Positions 52,821 to 63,496 of a stretch of 64,000 bases of DNA are shown in pieces. Position 1 is the stretch's first letter; every line of letters starts with the position of its first letter. A program made the translations under genes and the position numbers. This DNA is from Novosphingobium marinum (lineage in GTDB: Bacteria > Pseudomonadota > Alphaproteobacteria > Sphingomonadales > Sphingomonadaceae), in contig NZ_JACBZF010000003.1 in assembly GCF_013408095.1 (NCBI RefSeq), positions 62,001 through 126,000 on the forward strand. Direction: 5' to 3'. The notes under the pieces are model-generated. The model did not search any database. It was not told the DNA's origin and worked only from the letters and a program-made list of their open reading frames with translations.

Positions 52821-54559
52821 GCCACGAGGTCTTCGCTCGACAGTTCGTAGAGGAGCGCGCCGCCGCCGGTCGCGGCAGCCTTCAGGCCGCGCGCCTCGGG
52901 GACGATCCGGTCGAGGAAGAAGCGCACCACGACCGGCTTGGTCGTGGCAAGCGTGCCGGATGCCCCCCTGCCTTCCAGGGCGCGCTGCTGGCGCAGCAGT
53001 TGCCAGCCCGCGACGCATACCGCGCACATCGTCTGGAAGGGCACGCTTCCGCCCAGCTTGTCGTCGAGCGAGGCGTCGGACACCATCCATTCCGCGATCT
53101 GCCGGCAATCTCTCGCAAGATCGGCCAGCATCGGCGCATCGCCTGCCTCGCCGGCGATCTCGTCCATCAGCGCGAACAGCACCCCGCCGCCTTCCATACC
53201 GAGCTTGCGGGTGACTAGATCGGCGGCCTGGATGCCGTTCGTGCCTTCGTAGATCTGGGCGATGCGCGCGTCGCGATAGTGCTGGGCAGCACCGGTTTCC
53301 TCGACGAAGCCCATGCCGCCGTGCACCTGGATGCCGAGGCTGGCGACTTCGCTGCCGATTTCGGTGCACCACGACTTGACCATCGGCACGAGCAGGTCGG
53401 CGCGCGCCTGTGCGGTCTCGTCGCCGAGCGCTCCGCGGTCGACCCGTCCGCAGGCGTAGTAGAGGAGCGCGCGGGCGCCTTCGGTCAGCGCGCGCATGCG
53501 CAGCAGCATCCGCCGCACGTCGGGGTGCTCGACGATCGCAACGGGATCCTTGTCCGCAGACCCGGCGCGGGCAGACTGGACGCGATCGGCGGCATAGGCG
53601 CAGGCCTGCTGCAGCGCGCGTTCGGCGATGTGAACGCCCTGGTTGCCGACGTTGATCCGCGCATGGTTCATCATCGTGAACATTGCCCGCAGGCCCTCGT
53701 TCTCGCGCCCCACCAGCTCACCGATGCATTCGTCGTTGTCGCCATAGCTCATCACGCAGGTCGGAGAAGCGTTGATACCCAACTTGTGCTCGAGGCCGAC
53801 TGCCCGCAGGTCGTTGCGCTCTCCTGCCGTCCCGTCGGGTTTCACGTGGAACTTGGGCACGATGAAGAGCGATATGCCGCGCGACCCGGACGGCGCGCCG
53901 GGGGTACGCGCAAGGACCAGGTGCACGATGTTCCCGGACAACTCATGCTCCCCCCAGGTTATGTAGATCTTCGTACCCGCGATGCGGTACTTGCCTGCAT
54001 GCGGTCCGTCCTCGATGGGCGTCGCCGTCGTTCGAAGCGCGCCGACATCGCTGCCCGCCTGCGGTTCGGTGAGGTTCATCGTGCCCGACCATTCACCGGA
54101 AACGAGCCTCGGCAGGTAGCGCTGCTGCTGCTCCTCGCTGCCGTGCTTGAGCAGTGCTTCTATCGAGCCGACAGTCAGCACCGGCAGCAGGTCGAACGCC
54201 ATGTTGGCCGCGCCGAGATTCTCGGTCACGCAGGCGGCCAGCGAGAAGGGTAGGCCCTGTCCGCCGAATTCCTCGGGGGCAGCCAGCGCGTTCCAGCCGG
54301 CCTCGACATAAGCGCGGTAAGCCTCGGCAAATCCATCGGGCAGGGTCACGACCCCGTCCTCGAGCGTTGCGCCCTCGGTGTCGCCGATGCGGTTCAGCGG
54401 AGCCCATTCGCTCGCCGCGAAATTCCCGATGCCCTCGACGATGGCGGCGACGAGGTCGGGTGTCGCTGCAGCGAACCGCTCGCTTTCGGCAAGTTCGCCG
54501 ATCCCCGCGTTCACTTCGAGGGCGAGGAGCTGTTCGGCAGTCGGCGGCGTGAAGGTCAT
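52817..54559 (-). CDS. Acyl-CoA dehydrogenase, large form
   Basis: A 580-residue acyl-CoA dehydrogenase with an extended N-terminus and C-terminus, as in the DmdC/medium-large group. Flavin motifs are NLTEPQAGSDVGALRT and YRIAGTKIYITWGEHEL; the C-terminal ACAD domain contains QVHGGMGFVEETGAAQHYRD and IAQIYEGTNGIQAADL with the catalytic glutamate. The substrate is unknown. A parS-like site (53839) falls in the codons of KFHVKP. Confidence 0.92.
   Translation of the reverse strand: MTFTPPTAEQLLALEVNAGIGELAESERFAAATPDLVAAIVEGIGNFAASEWAPLNRIGDTEGATLEDGVVTLPDGFAEAYRAYVEAGWNALAAPEEFGGQGLPFSLAACVTENLGAANMAFDLLPVLTVGSIEALLKHGSEEQQQRYLPRLVSGEWSGTMNLTEPQAGSDVGALRTTATPIEDGPHAGKYRIAGTKIYITWGEHELSGNIVHLVLARTPGAPSGSRGISLFIVPKFHVKPDGTAGERNDLRAVGLEHKLGINASPTCVMSYGDNDECIGELVGRENEGLRAMFTMMNHARINVGNQGVHIAERALQQACAYAADRVQSARAGSADKDPVAIVEHPDVRRMLLRMRALTEGARALLYYACGRVDRGALGDETAQARADLLVPMVKSWCTEIGSEVASLGIQVHGGMGFVEETGAAQHYRDARIAQIYEGTNGIQAADLVTRKLGMEGGGVLFALMDEIAGEAGDAPMLADLARDCRQIAEWMVSDASLDDKLGGSVPFQTMCAVCVAGWQLLRQQRALEGRGASGTLATTKPVVVRFFLDRIVPEARGLKAAATGGGALLYELSSEDLVA
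53839..53852. other. parS-like site 5 inside an acyl-CoA dehydrogenase gene
   Basis: GTTTCACGTGGAAC, one mismatch from the consensus, 4.7 kb beyond parB. It encodes part of a conserved peptide, so it may have arisen by chance. Confidence 0.5.
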
Positions 54560-54606
54560 CGGCTGTTTTCCTTGGCAATCCCGGATTGCGGCTATAGCGG
54601 CAGGTC

Positions 54607-55554
54607 ATGAACGGTTCCAGCCGGCCTTGCATCGTTTCCGCCGACGCCGCCGGGATCGCCCGCGCCGCGCAGGTGCTGCGCTCGGGCGGTCTCGTCGCGC
54701 TGCCGACCGAGACCGTATACGGCCTTGCCGCACGTGCCGATTCGGACGAGGCGGTCGCGGCGATCTATCGCGCCAAGGGGCGGCCCGATTTCAACCCGCT
54801 CATCGTCCATGTCGCCAATCTCGACCGGGCGCGCGTGCTGGCGTACCTCGATGAGAGGGCCGAAAAGCTGGCGCAGGTTTTCTGGCCCGGCGCGCTGACC
54901 CTAGTGCTGCCGAAGCGCACGGATGCAGGGCTGGCGGCGGCGGTGACGGCGGGCCTGCCGACCGTTGCGCTGCGCTGCCCTGCGCATCCGGTCATGCGCG
55001 CGGTCCTGGCCGAAACCGGGCTTCCGCTCGCCGCGCCGTCTGCAAACCGCAGCGGCGCGGTCAGCCCGACGAGGGCAGGGCATGCAGCAAGTTCGCTTGC
55101 CGGGCGGATCGACCTGGTCCTTGACGGCGGAGCATCTTCGGCAGGGATCGAGTCGACGATAGTAGCGCTCCGTGAAGGCGGGAGGTGGCAGGTGCTCAGG
55201 CCGGGGCCTATCGACGAGGCCCGGATTTCCGCTGTTCTCGGAAGCGAAAGTGACGTCACGACGCCGGGATCGGTCGAGGCGCCCGGCCAGCTTGCCAGCC
55301 ACTACGCGCCGGGAAAGCCGGTCCGCCTCGGTGCAGAAGACGCCCGTCCGGACGAATTTCATATCGGTTTCGGCGCGGTCGAAGGCGATGCCAGCCTGTC
55401 GCCGTCCGGCGATCTAGCCGAGGCAGCGGCGCGCCTCTATGCCCTGTTGCACGAGGCGTCCGCAGCGGTCGAGCCGCGCATCGCGGTCGCACCGATCCCC
55501 CGCGACGGCATCGGCGCCGCCATCAACGACCGGCTTCGCAGGGCTGCGGCCTGA
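54607..55554 (+). CDS. tsaC: L-threonylcarbamoyladenylate synthase (Sua5/YrdC)
   Basis: A 315-residue Sua5-type enzyme for the first step of t6A tRNA modification. The YrdC domain (10-205) has GGLVALPTETVYGLAARAD, YRAKGRPDFNPLIVHV, FWPGALTLVLPKR and APSANRSGAVSPTRA; the C-terminal Sua5 domain (PGQLASHYAPGKPVRL) follows. Convergent with the small lipoprotein gene; stop codons are adjacent. Confidence 0.95.
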   Translation: MNGSSRPCIVSADAAGIARAAQVLRSGGLVALPTETVYGLAARADSDEAVAAIYRAKGRPDFNPLIVHVANLDRARVLAYLDERAEKLAQVFWPGALTLVLPKRTDAGLAAAVTAGLPTVALRCPAHPVMRAVLAETGLPLAAPSANRSGAVSPTRAGHAASSLAGRIDLVLDGGASSAGIESTIVALREGGRWQVLRPGPIDEARISAVLGSESDVTTPGSVEAPGQLASHYAPGKPVRLGAEDARPDEFHIGFGAVEGDASLSPSGDLAEAAARLYALLHEASAAVEPRIAVAPIPRDGIGAAINDRLRRAAA

Positions 55555-55893
55555 TCAGTAGTCGGGTTCGGCGGGGATCGTCGGCATGATGTCCTGCATC
55601 TCGCGATATTCGGCGCGGGCGCGGTCGCAGGCCCTGTCGTCGCCGTCCGCGCACTCGCGCAAGTGACGGCGATAGGCGCGGTCGAGCGCGCCAAGGCGTT
55701 CCTCGCGCTTGCGGATCTCGCGGCCGCGCTTCTCGTCGGCTTCGGACTGGCTGGTCGTCGCGAGATCGACCGCCTTGCCCGCGACCCTCACAGGCGCGGT
55801 GACGACGTCCGCCGCTGTCCTGACGATGCAGCCGCCCAGCATAGGCGCGGTTGCCGCAAGCAGGACGAGAGCACGGATCGAGCGCGGGTTCAT
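55555..55893 (-). CDS. Small predicted lipoprotein
   Basis: A 112-residue protein with an N-terminal signal ending in a lipobox APMLGGC (Cys 22). The mature part is short and highly charged, with a helical, coiled stretch EKRGREIRKREERLGALDRAYRRHL. Two Cys (EC-ADGDDRAC) may pair. No family recognised. It starts 117 bases after carD's terminator region and ends next to tsaC. Confidence 0.7.
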   Translation of the reverse strand: MNPRSIRALVLLAATAPMLGGCIVRTAADVVTAPVRVAGKAVDLATTSQSEADEKRGREIRKREERLGALDRAYRRHLRECADGDDRACDRARAEYREMQDIMPTIPAEPDY

Positions 55894-55960
55894 GCTGCCC
55901 GAATGACACGCGCTTGGTGTCGCGGCAATGAACGTTGCGGAACGCTTTGCCGCAAAGCGA

Positions 55961-55990
55961 AAGGGCCGCTCCCCGGCGGGAACGGCCCTT
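55961..55990 (-). terminator. Possible terminator of carD
   Basis: AAGGGCCG / CGGCCCTT stem with a 14-base GC-rich loop, read on the minus strand after the carD stop. It is followed only by a short CTTTCG run, and by a second hairpin GCTTTGC/GCAAAGC (55944-55957), so the efficiency is uncertain. Confidence 0.55.
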
Positions 55991-56010
55991 CGTCGATCTT
56001 CCGGAGCGGC

Positions 56011-56544
56011 TCAGGCCGTTTCGGTGTTCTCGTAGTACTTCGGCGCATGCTCGTTGAGGATCGCGAGGATCTTCTTGAGCGCGGTCGGCTCGTCGGTCTT
56101 TTCCATCGCCGCGAGTTCGCGGGCGAGGCGCGAGGAGGCCGCTTCGAAGATCTGACGCTCCGAATAGCTCTGCTCCGGCTGGTCGTCGGCGCGGAACAGG
56201 TCGCGGGTCACTTCGGCGATCGAGACGAGGTCGCCCGAATTGATCTTCGCTTCGTATTCCTGCGCGCGGCGCGACCACATCGTGCGCTTGACCTTCGGCT
56301 TCTGGGTAAGCGTGTCGAGCGCCTCCTTCAGCGTCTTGTCCGAAGACAGCTTGCGCATGCCGATCGATTCGACCTTGTTGACCGGAACGCGCAGCGTCAT
56401 GCGCTCCTTTTCGAAACGCAGCACGTACAGCTCGAGCTGCATGCCGGCGATTTCCTGGCTTTGAAGCTCGATAACCCGGCCTACCCCGTGCTTCGGGTAA
56501 ACAACATAATCCCCCACGTCGAAGGCATTAGCCTTGGCTGCCAT
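56011..56544 (-). CDS. carD: CarD-family transcription factor
   Basis: A 177-residue CarD/CdnL family protein that binds RNA polymerase and stabilises open promoter complexes. The RID domain (1-65) starts FDVGDYVVYPKHGVGRVIEL; the C-terminal helical domain includes LTQKPKVKRTMWSRRAQEYE and EIN SG-type residues, ending with ERQIFEAASSRLARELAAME. The ATG at 56544 gives the family N-terminus. A 269-base gap precedes it. Confidence 0.94.
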   Translation of the reverse strand: MAAKANAFDVGDYVVYPKHGVGRVIELQSQEIAGMQLELYVLRFEKERMTLRVPVNKVESIGMRKLSSDKTLKEALDTLTQKPKVKRTMWSRRAQEYEAKINSGDLVSIAEVTRDLFRADDQPEQSYSERQIFEAASSRLARELAAMEKTDEPTALKKILAILNEHAPKYYENTETA

Positions 56545-56813
56545 GTATCGTCCTTTCACCTGCAGGTCGGCCGTATTTTCGGCCAGGTTTCACGGTCTGC
56601 GAAGCCTACGGAACCGCGCCCGGCGGCCCGATGGATCCATCAACCGTCTGCCTGTGAACCTGCCTCTCTATGATGCCTGCTGCCGAAGGGGCAAAGGCCC
56701 CGGCAGTCGGGGAGCTATATAATACTTCTGTAACAAAATTACCAGAGGCGAGAATCCTCTCCGAATTCCCGCCTCTCTGCAAACTTACATCCGGATGCGG
56801 TGTCGACCGGGTC

Positions 56814-57152
56814 TCAGTCGCCCTCGCCGGGTTCGGCGGAGAAGAACTTGTCGAACTTGCCTTCCTCGCCCTTGTGCTCGTCGGCATCATCGGGCGGATC
56901 TTTCTTGGACGTGATGTTCGGCCATTCGGCGGAGTACTTCGTGTTGATCTCGAGCCATTGCTCCAGACCGCCTTCGGTATCGGGCAGGATCGCCTCGGCG
57001 GGGCATTCGGGCTCGCAAACCCCGCAGTCGATGCATTCGCTGGGGTTGATGACGAGCATGTTCTCGCCCTCGTAGAAGCAGTCCACCGGACAAACCTCGA
57101 CGCAATCCGTGTATTTGCAGCGGATGCATGCGTCGGTAACGACATAGGTCAT
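56814..57152 (-). CDS. fdxA: 7Fe ferredoxin (FdxA)
   Basis: A 112-residue electron carrier with a [3Fe-4S] and a [4Fe-4S] cluster. Cysteines are in [19 protein letters not shown] and [18 protein letters not shown], with the alphaproteobacterial C-terminal extension ([19 protein letters not shown]). It is in the same minus run as carD, the S4 gene and the helicase. Another Fe-S protein that needs the suf system. Confidence 0.95.
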   Translation of the reverse strand: MTYVVTDACIRCKYTDCVEVCPVDCFYEGENMLVINPSECIDCGVCEPECPAEAILPDTEGGLEQWLEINTKYSAEWPNITSKKDPPDDADEHKGEEGKFDKFFSAEPGEGD

Positions 57153-57157
57153 GACTG

Positions 57158-57463
57158 CTAATCCCCTTTGGCAGCATTCTTATCGAGCCCGGCAGCTACG
57201 AGATTATTTCGTTCGCCGTCAAGCACCCGATAGCAAGACTGTGCTTCGCTGGCCGGGCCGCGCCGTTCGGGGATGGACAGAACCTCGATCACTCGGACGG
57301 TACGGCCGAGCGGCACGGTAAGGACGTCGCCGCTGGCGACCTGCCGATGTGCCCGTTCGACACGCTGGCCATTGAGGCGGATGTGGCCGGCGCATGCCAT
57401 TTCCTGTGCGACGGAGCGGCTCTTGGCGAGGCGCAGGTACCACAGGAGCTTGTCGATCCTCAC
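57158..57463 (-). CDS. S4-domain RNA-binding protein
   Basis: A 101-residue protein of the Hsp15/HslR type. The S4 domain starts [20 protein letters not shown] and contains [20 protein letters not shown]. It probably binds stalled 50S subunits or other RNA. The GTG at 57463 follows the helicase stop by 19 bases; no better start is visible. The end lies 5 bases before fdxA starts. Confidence 0.87.
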   Translation of the reverse strand: MRIDKLLWYLRLAKSRSVAQEMACAGHIRLNGQRVERAHRQVASGDVLTVPLGRTVRVIEVLSIPERRGPASEAQSCYRVLDGERNNLVAAGLDKNAAKGD

Positions 57464-57482
57464 GCCGCCGCGCGCCCTTGAG

Positions 57483-60026
57483 TCAACGGACAAGCTCCGC
57501 CAACGCGGCAAAGGCGTTGTCAGGCCTGATGCGAGGCGCGGCGCGTTCGCGGCGGCGGGGACGCGGCGGTCGCCAGCGCCAGCGAACCGGGGCGGGCGGG
57601 CCGCAGGCGTTCTCGGGCAGCGGGCGCGGCGCCATCGCCCGGAACCCGGCGAGCCGAAGCAGTTGGGCATAGCTTGCCGGTGTCAGGCCCATCGAGACGG
57701 CCTTCTCCGACCCCAGGACGAAAGGCTTGCGCGCCTTGGCGACGCGCGCTCCGTGCGCTTCGCGCAGCAGCTTTTCCGCCATGTCGAGCCGCAGGGCCTG
57801 CTTGCCCAGCTTGCGGTATCCGGGGGCGGTGCGCGTCCTGCCGGACGGGATGACGGGCGGCATGGCTTCGAGCGGACTTGCCGGCCTGGTGCCTGCATCG
57901 CCTGCGACCGTGCGCAGCAAGGCAAGCGGCAGCGGCTTGACCATGGCGGGCACGAACACGTCGAGCGCGCCGACCCGAACACCGAGCCTGGCAAGTTTCG
58001 TGCGTTGCTCCTTGCCGAGATCGTCGAGACCCGAGCCCTGCCGCTCGACCATTCCGCCGCTCTCGACCAGCCGGATGAGCAGCGCGCGAAGTTCCGGTCC
58101 GGCATCGTCGGCTCGGCTCGCCGCCTCTATTCGTCGCAGCGGGGCCAGCGGCGCCAGCTCGCGTTCGATCCACGCGGCAAGCGCGCCCGCCAGCCTCTCG
58201 CGCGCTCCTTGTCCCACCGCATCGAGGCTGCGGTCGAGAGCGATTTGCGGGGTCAGCGGGTTGCGGCCTGGTTCGAGCAGAGCGATGCGCTGGCCCTCCC
58301 ATTCGATCGCGCCGGCCCTGAGCGTCAATGCGGCATCGCCGTTGCGCGCCGCGTCGGCGAGACTTTCGGCGCGCTCCGAAAGCGCCTGCGCAAGGTGCCG
58401 CTCCGCTGCGGCGAGCAGCAGCTTGTGATCCTCGTGCCGGGCGACCGGATCGACGACGAACCGGAAACCCCGGACCGTGCCGATCAGCTCCCCGTCCACC
58501 AGCACGTCCTCTCCCTCGAGCGAGACCGGCAGGAGGCCGGCATCGGGCCCCAGCTTTTTCATCAGCACAGCGGTGCGGCGATTGACGAAGCGCTCGGTCA
58601 GCCGGGCGTGCAGCGCGTCGCTGAGCCGCGCCTCGACGGCGCGGGCGCGTGCGGTCATCTCTTCTTTCGCCAGAACCCAGTCGGGGCGCTGCGCGATGTA
58701 GGCCCAGCTCCGGATCGCCGAGATGCGGCCCTGCAGCGTGTCGATGTCGCCCTGCACGTTGTCGAGCTGCGCGATGGCCTGCGCGACGAAGTCTGACCCC
58801 AGCAGTCCGTGCCGCAGGTCGCGCCACAGCCTGGCGACGAAGCGCGCATGGTTCTCGACGCCGACCTGCCTGAAATCGGGCAGCGAGCAGGCTTCCCAGA
58901 AGCGTGCGACCGTTGCTGGCGAGCGCACCGTCTCGGCGATCTCGGCCTCTTCGGAAAGGCGCTTGAGAACGGCGAGGTCGATCGCTTCCGGCGCGGGCAC
59001 GAGGCCATCGCGTCCGGGCGGGGCTTCGAGATCGGCGATCAGCACGGCAAGGCTGTCGAAACGCGGGTCGGCCTCGCGCCAGAACAGCTTGGCGAGAGGC
59101 GGGAAGCGGTGCTCCTCGATCGCGTAGACTTCCTCGTCGGTGAATTCGGCGTCGTGGCTGCCGGTGCCCGCCAGCGTGCCGAAAGTACCGTCGCGCTGGT
59201 GTCGCCCGGCGCGCCCTGCAATCTGCGCCATCTCGCTCGTCGTCAGCCGGCGTTGCCGCACGCCGTCGAACTTCGAAAGTCCAGCGAAAGCCACATGGTT
59301 GACGTCGAGGTTGAGGCCCATGCCGATCGCGTCGGTGGCGACGATGTAATCGACTTCGCCTGCCTGGAAGAGCTCGACCTGGCGGTTTCGCGTCTCCGGG
59401 CTCAGCGCCCCCATGACCACTGCTGCTCCGCCCCGGAACCGACGCAGCATTTCGGCGATTGCGTAGACCTGCTCGGCCGAGAAGGCGACGATGGCGCTGC
59501 GCGGCGGTACGCGCGAAAGCTTCTTCGCGCCGGCGTGGCTCAGTGTCGAGAAGCGCGGTCTGCCGACGATCTCCGCCTCGGGCACGAGCTTGCGGACCAT
59601 CGGTTCGAGCGTTGCCGAGCCGAGCAGCATGGTTTCGTCCCGCCCGCGTGCGTGCAGCAGCCGGTCGGTGAAGATGTGGCCACGTTCGCGATCGGCGGCG
59701 AGCTGCGCCTCGTCGAGTGCCACGAAGGCATGTTCGCCCTGTTCGACGGGCATGGCCTCGGCCGTGCACAGGTGCCAGCGCGCGCCGGGCGGCTCGATCC
59801 GCTCCTCTCCGGTGATCAGCGCAACCTGGGCTTCGCCTTTGATCGCGCAGACCTTGGCATAGACCTCGCGCGCAAGCAGGCGCAGCGGAAATCCGATGAC
59901 CCCGCTCGAATGCGCGCAAAGCCGTTCGATCGCGAGATGCGTCTTGCCGGTATTGGTCGGTCCGAGTACCGCCTTCACGCGATACGGATCGCTGCCCCGG
60001 GGGCCGGCAGGCGGGTCTAAAGCCAT
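57483..60026 (-). CDS. SUV3-like DExH RNA/DNA helicase
   Basis: A 847-residue superfamily 2 helicase similar to mitochondrial SUV3. Motif I is LGPTNTGKTHLAIERL (about 21-36), motif II is ALDEAQLAADRERG, motif III MLLGSATLEPM, motif V YIVATDAIGMGLNLDVNHVAF and motif VI QIAGRAGRHQRDG. The long C-terminal part is Arg- and Ala-rich, with a basic tail (RWRWRPPRPRRRERAAPR). Probably acts in RNA processing. ATG 60026 was preferred to the TTG 39 bases earlier. Confidence 0.9.
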   Translation of the reverse strand: MALDPPAGPRGSDPYRVKAVLGPTNTGKTHLAIERLCAHSSGVIGFPLRLLAREVYAKVCAIKGEAQVALITGEERIEPPGARWHLCTAEAMPVEQGEHAFVALDEAQLAADRERGHIFTDRLLHARGRDETMLLGSATLEPMVRKLVPEAEIVGRPRFSTLSHAGAKKLSRVPPRSAIVAFSAEQVYAIAEMLRRFRGGAAVVMGALSPETRNRQVELFQAGEVDYIVATDAIGMGLNLDVNHVAFAGLSKFDGVRQRRLTTSEMAQIAGRAGRHQRDGTFGTLAGTGSHDAEFTDEEVYAIEEHRFPPLAKLFWREADPRFDSLAVLIADLEAPPGRDGLVPAPEAIDLAVLKRLSEEAEIAETVRSPATVARFWEACSLPDFRQVGVENHARFVARLWRDLRHGLLGSDFVAQAIAQLDNVQGDIDTLQGRISAIRSWAYIAQRPDWVLAKEEMTARARAVEARLSDALHARLTERFVNRRTAVLMKKLGPDAGLLPVSLEGEDVLVDGELIGTVRGFRFVVDPVARHEDHKLLLAAAERHLAQALSERAESLADAARNGDAALTLRAGAIEWEGQRIALLEPGRNPLTPQIALDRSLDAVGQGARERLAGALAAWIERELAPLAPLRRIEAASRADDAGPELRALLIRLVESGGMVERQGSGLDDLGKEQRTKLARLGVRVGALDVFVPAMVKPLPLALLRTVAGDAGTRPASPLEAMPPVIPSGRTRTAPGYRKLGKQALRLDMAEKLLREAHGARVAKARKPFVLGSEKAVSMGLTPASYAQLLRLAGFRAMAPRPLPENACGPPAPVRWRWRPPRPRRRERAAPRIRPDNAFAALAELVR

Positions 60027-60104
60027 CGCATCGCCGAATGTGGCATCGCGACTCGCCGCTAGCAAGACCCGCCCCGCCTTGAAATCACCGGGAAATCCAC
60101 AGCG

Positions 60105-60119
60105 TTAGGTGTAGATTAA
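60105..60119. promoter_or_regulatory. CtrA-box-like site before the M23 peptidase gene
   Basis: TTAG-N7-TTAA, one mismatch from the CtrA consensus TTAA-N7-TTAA, just before the peptidase gene. Peptidoglycan hydrolases are frequent CtrA targets in alphaproteobacteria. The site is so close to the first TTG start that the true start may be lower. Confidence 0.35.
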
Positions 60120-60121
60120 CC

Positions 60122-61861
60122 TTGAAAGCGCAGGAAAACTTGTCTGAAACCTTGGGTGGGCGGAAAAGGTCGCGAGACTTGTTGAGGGAAAGCGGACAGG
60201 AATGTGAGGGAACCGGTGCGTCGCCGGGCGGTCCGGCGTCCGCCGCCGTGTCGCTCTCGCATGTGCAAACGCTCGATCCGCAATCGGCCGGGGACGTCCG
60301 CGAAAGCTGGCGTGATCGGTACCGGAAATGGAAGCGAGGCATCGAACACCGCTGCGAACGGATCGAGCTGGCGCCCGACCTTGCGCAGGACATCGGCAGC
60401 GCGAAATGGTTTCGCGGGCTCGGCACCATGCTCGGCCTCGGCGTTGCGGCGGTGTCGTTCTGGCCCGACTTCTCGACGGTCGAGGCGGCGACGGCGATGC
60501 CGGTCAGCGACGGGGTGCGCGACGAATTCCGCAGCCAGATGATCATGCCGCTCGCGCTCGGTGCCGACAGCGGGCGGCGCATGGGAGCGACCTCGCTCGT
60601 CTCGCCGCTCAAGACCGCTCCGGAACGCCCGATGATCCAGCTTCTCGCGACGCTGGGGCAGGGCGACAGTTTCGATCGCATGCTGCAGCGGGCAGGTGTC
60701 GGTGCAAGCGATGCGCGGCGCGTGACCGAACTCGTTTCTGCTGCGGTACCGCTCGGCGAGATAGAACCGGGCACGCAGTTCGACCTGACGCTGGGCAAGC
60801 GGGCAGCGCCCGACAGTCCGCGCCCGCTTGACCGGATCGATTTCCGGGCGCGCTTCGATCTCGACCTCGTGGTCGAGCGGCACGATGGCGCTCTTTCGCT
60901 CGAGCGCAAGCCGATCATGGTCGACGCGACCCCGCTTCGCATCCGCGGAACGGTCGGCAAGAGCCTCTACCGCTCGGCACGCGCGTCGGGCGCGCCGGTC
61001 AAGTCGATCCAGGCCTATCTCAAGGCCGTCGACGAACACCTGCGGCTCGAAACCGACATCGGGTCGGCCGACGAATACGACATCATCGTGTCGTACCGCC
61101 GGTCCGCGAAGGGCGAGCGCCAGGCAGGGGAGCTGCTCTACGCGGGCCTCGAACGCAACGGCAAGCCACGTCTCCAGCTGATGCGCTGGGGCAAGGAGGG
61201 GCAGTTCTTCGAAGCATCTGGCGTCGGCAAGGAGCGCCGCACGCGCTTCTCTCCCGTGAATGGCCCGATGTCCTCGCGCTACGGGATGCGGCGCCATCCG
61301 ATCCTTGGATACCGGCGCATGCATTCCGGGGTCGATTATCGCGCGCGCAGCGGCACGCCGATCTATGCAGTCAGCGACGGCGTCGTTTCCTATGCCGCGC
61401 GCAAGGGCGGTTACGGCAAGTACGTCAGGCTGAACCACGGCGGCGGGCTGGGCTCGGGATATGCGCACATGAGCCGCATCGCGGTTTCCCCAGGCACGCG
61501 CGTGCGGGCAGGGCAGGTCATCGGCTACGTCGGTTCCACCGGCCTGTCGACCGGGCCGCACCTCCATTTCGAAGTCTATCGCGGCAACCGCAAGATCGAT
61601 CCCATGTCGGTCAGCTTCGTTTCGCGGGCGCAGATCGACGGAAAGGAACTTGCCGAATTCCGCGCGCGGCTCGCCAGCCTGAAGTCGGTTACGCCCGGCG
61701 CAGCCCTCGTCGATCTTGCGCCGGCGACACCCCAGCGCGCGGAGCCGGTTCGCGAAATCGACAGGCTCGCCGCGCGCCGCGAAATCGTGGCCCCGCTGCC
61801 GAGTTCTGACGAAAGTCGCGAGCTTGCCGGGCGCGAGGACGCTGGCGACATCCGCAACTGA
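60122..61861 (+). CDS. M23 (LytM) peptidoglycan peptidase
   Basis: A 579-residue protein (numbering from the TTG at 60122). Residues 1-90 are a cytoplasmic, charged leader, then one membrane segment (about 97-114, GTMLGLGVAAVSFWPDF). The periplasmic part has a helical/OapA-like region and the M23 domain at about 375-500: HSGVDYRARSG with H401 and D405, and HLHFEVYRG with H480. It cuts peptide bridges in peptidoglycan. The start is uncertain: TTG at 60140 has a better ribosome site (AGGA) than 60122. Confidence 0.88.
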   Translation: MKAQENLSETLGGRKRSRDLLRESGQECEGTGASPGGPASAAVSLSHVQTLDPQSAGDVRESWRDRYRKWKRGIEHRCERIELAPDLAQDIGSAKWFRGLGTMLGLGVAAVSFWPDFSTVEAATAMPVSDGVRDEFRSQMIMPLALGADSGRRMGATSLVSPLKTAPERPMIQLLATLGQGDSFDRMLQRAGVGASDARRVTELVSAAVPLGEIEPGTQFDLTLGKRAAPDSPRPLDRIDFRARFDLDLVVERHDGALSLERKPIMVDATPLRIRGTVGKSLYRSARASGAPVKSIQAYLKAVDEHLRLETDIGSADEYDIIVSYRRSAKGERQAGELLYAGLERNGKPRLQLMRWGKEGQFFEASGVGKERRTRFSPVNGPMSSRYGMRRHPILGYRRMHSGVDYRARSGTPIYAVSDGVVSYAARKGGYGKYVRLNHGGGLGSGYAHMSRIAVSPGTRVRAGQVIGYVGSTGLSTGPHLHFEVYRGNRKIDPMSVSFVSRAQIDGKELAEFRARLASLKSVTPGAALVDLAPATPQRAEPVREIDRLAARREIVAPLPSSDESRELAGREDAGDIRN

Positions 61862-61914
61862 TTGCGGACGCAAGCCGACAGCAATTGAAGCCGCCGCGCT
61901 TTTCCGGCAGGTAG

Positions 61915-63492
<1,578 letters not shown>

Positions 63493-63496
<4 letters not shown>

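Noticed and set aside
56718..56723. Perfect TATAAT on the plus strand before carD
   Set aside because: No -35 box at the right distance and no plus-strand gene downstream before the minus-strand gene fdxA.
56744..56776. AGAGGCG/CGCCTCT repeat as fdxA terminator
   Set aside because: A 19-base loop and only a weak T-rich tail; left uncalled.
57520..59919. Open frame of 799 residues on the minus strand overlapping the helicase
   Set aside because: Out-of-frame shadow of the helicase gene, made of Arg/Ala/Gly repeats with no family content.
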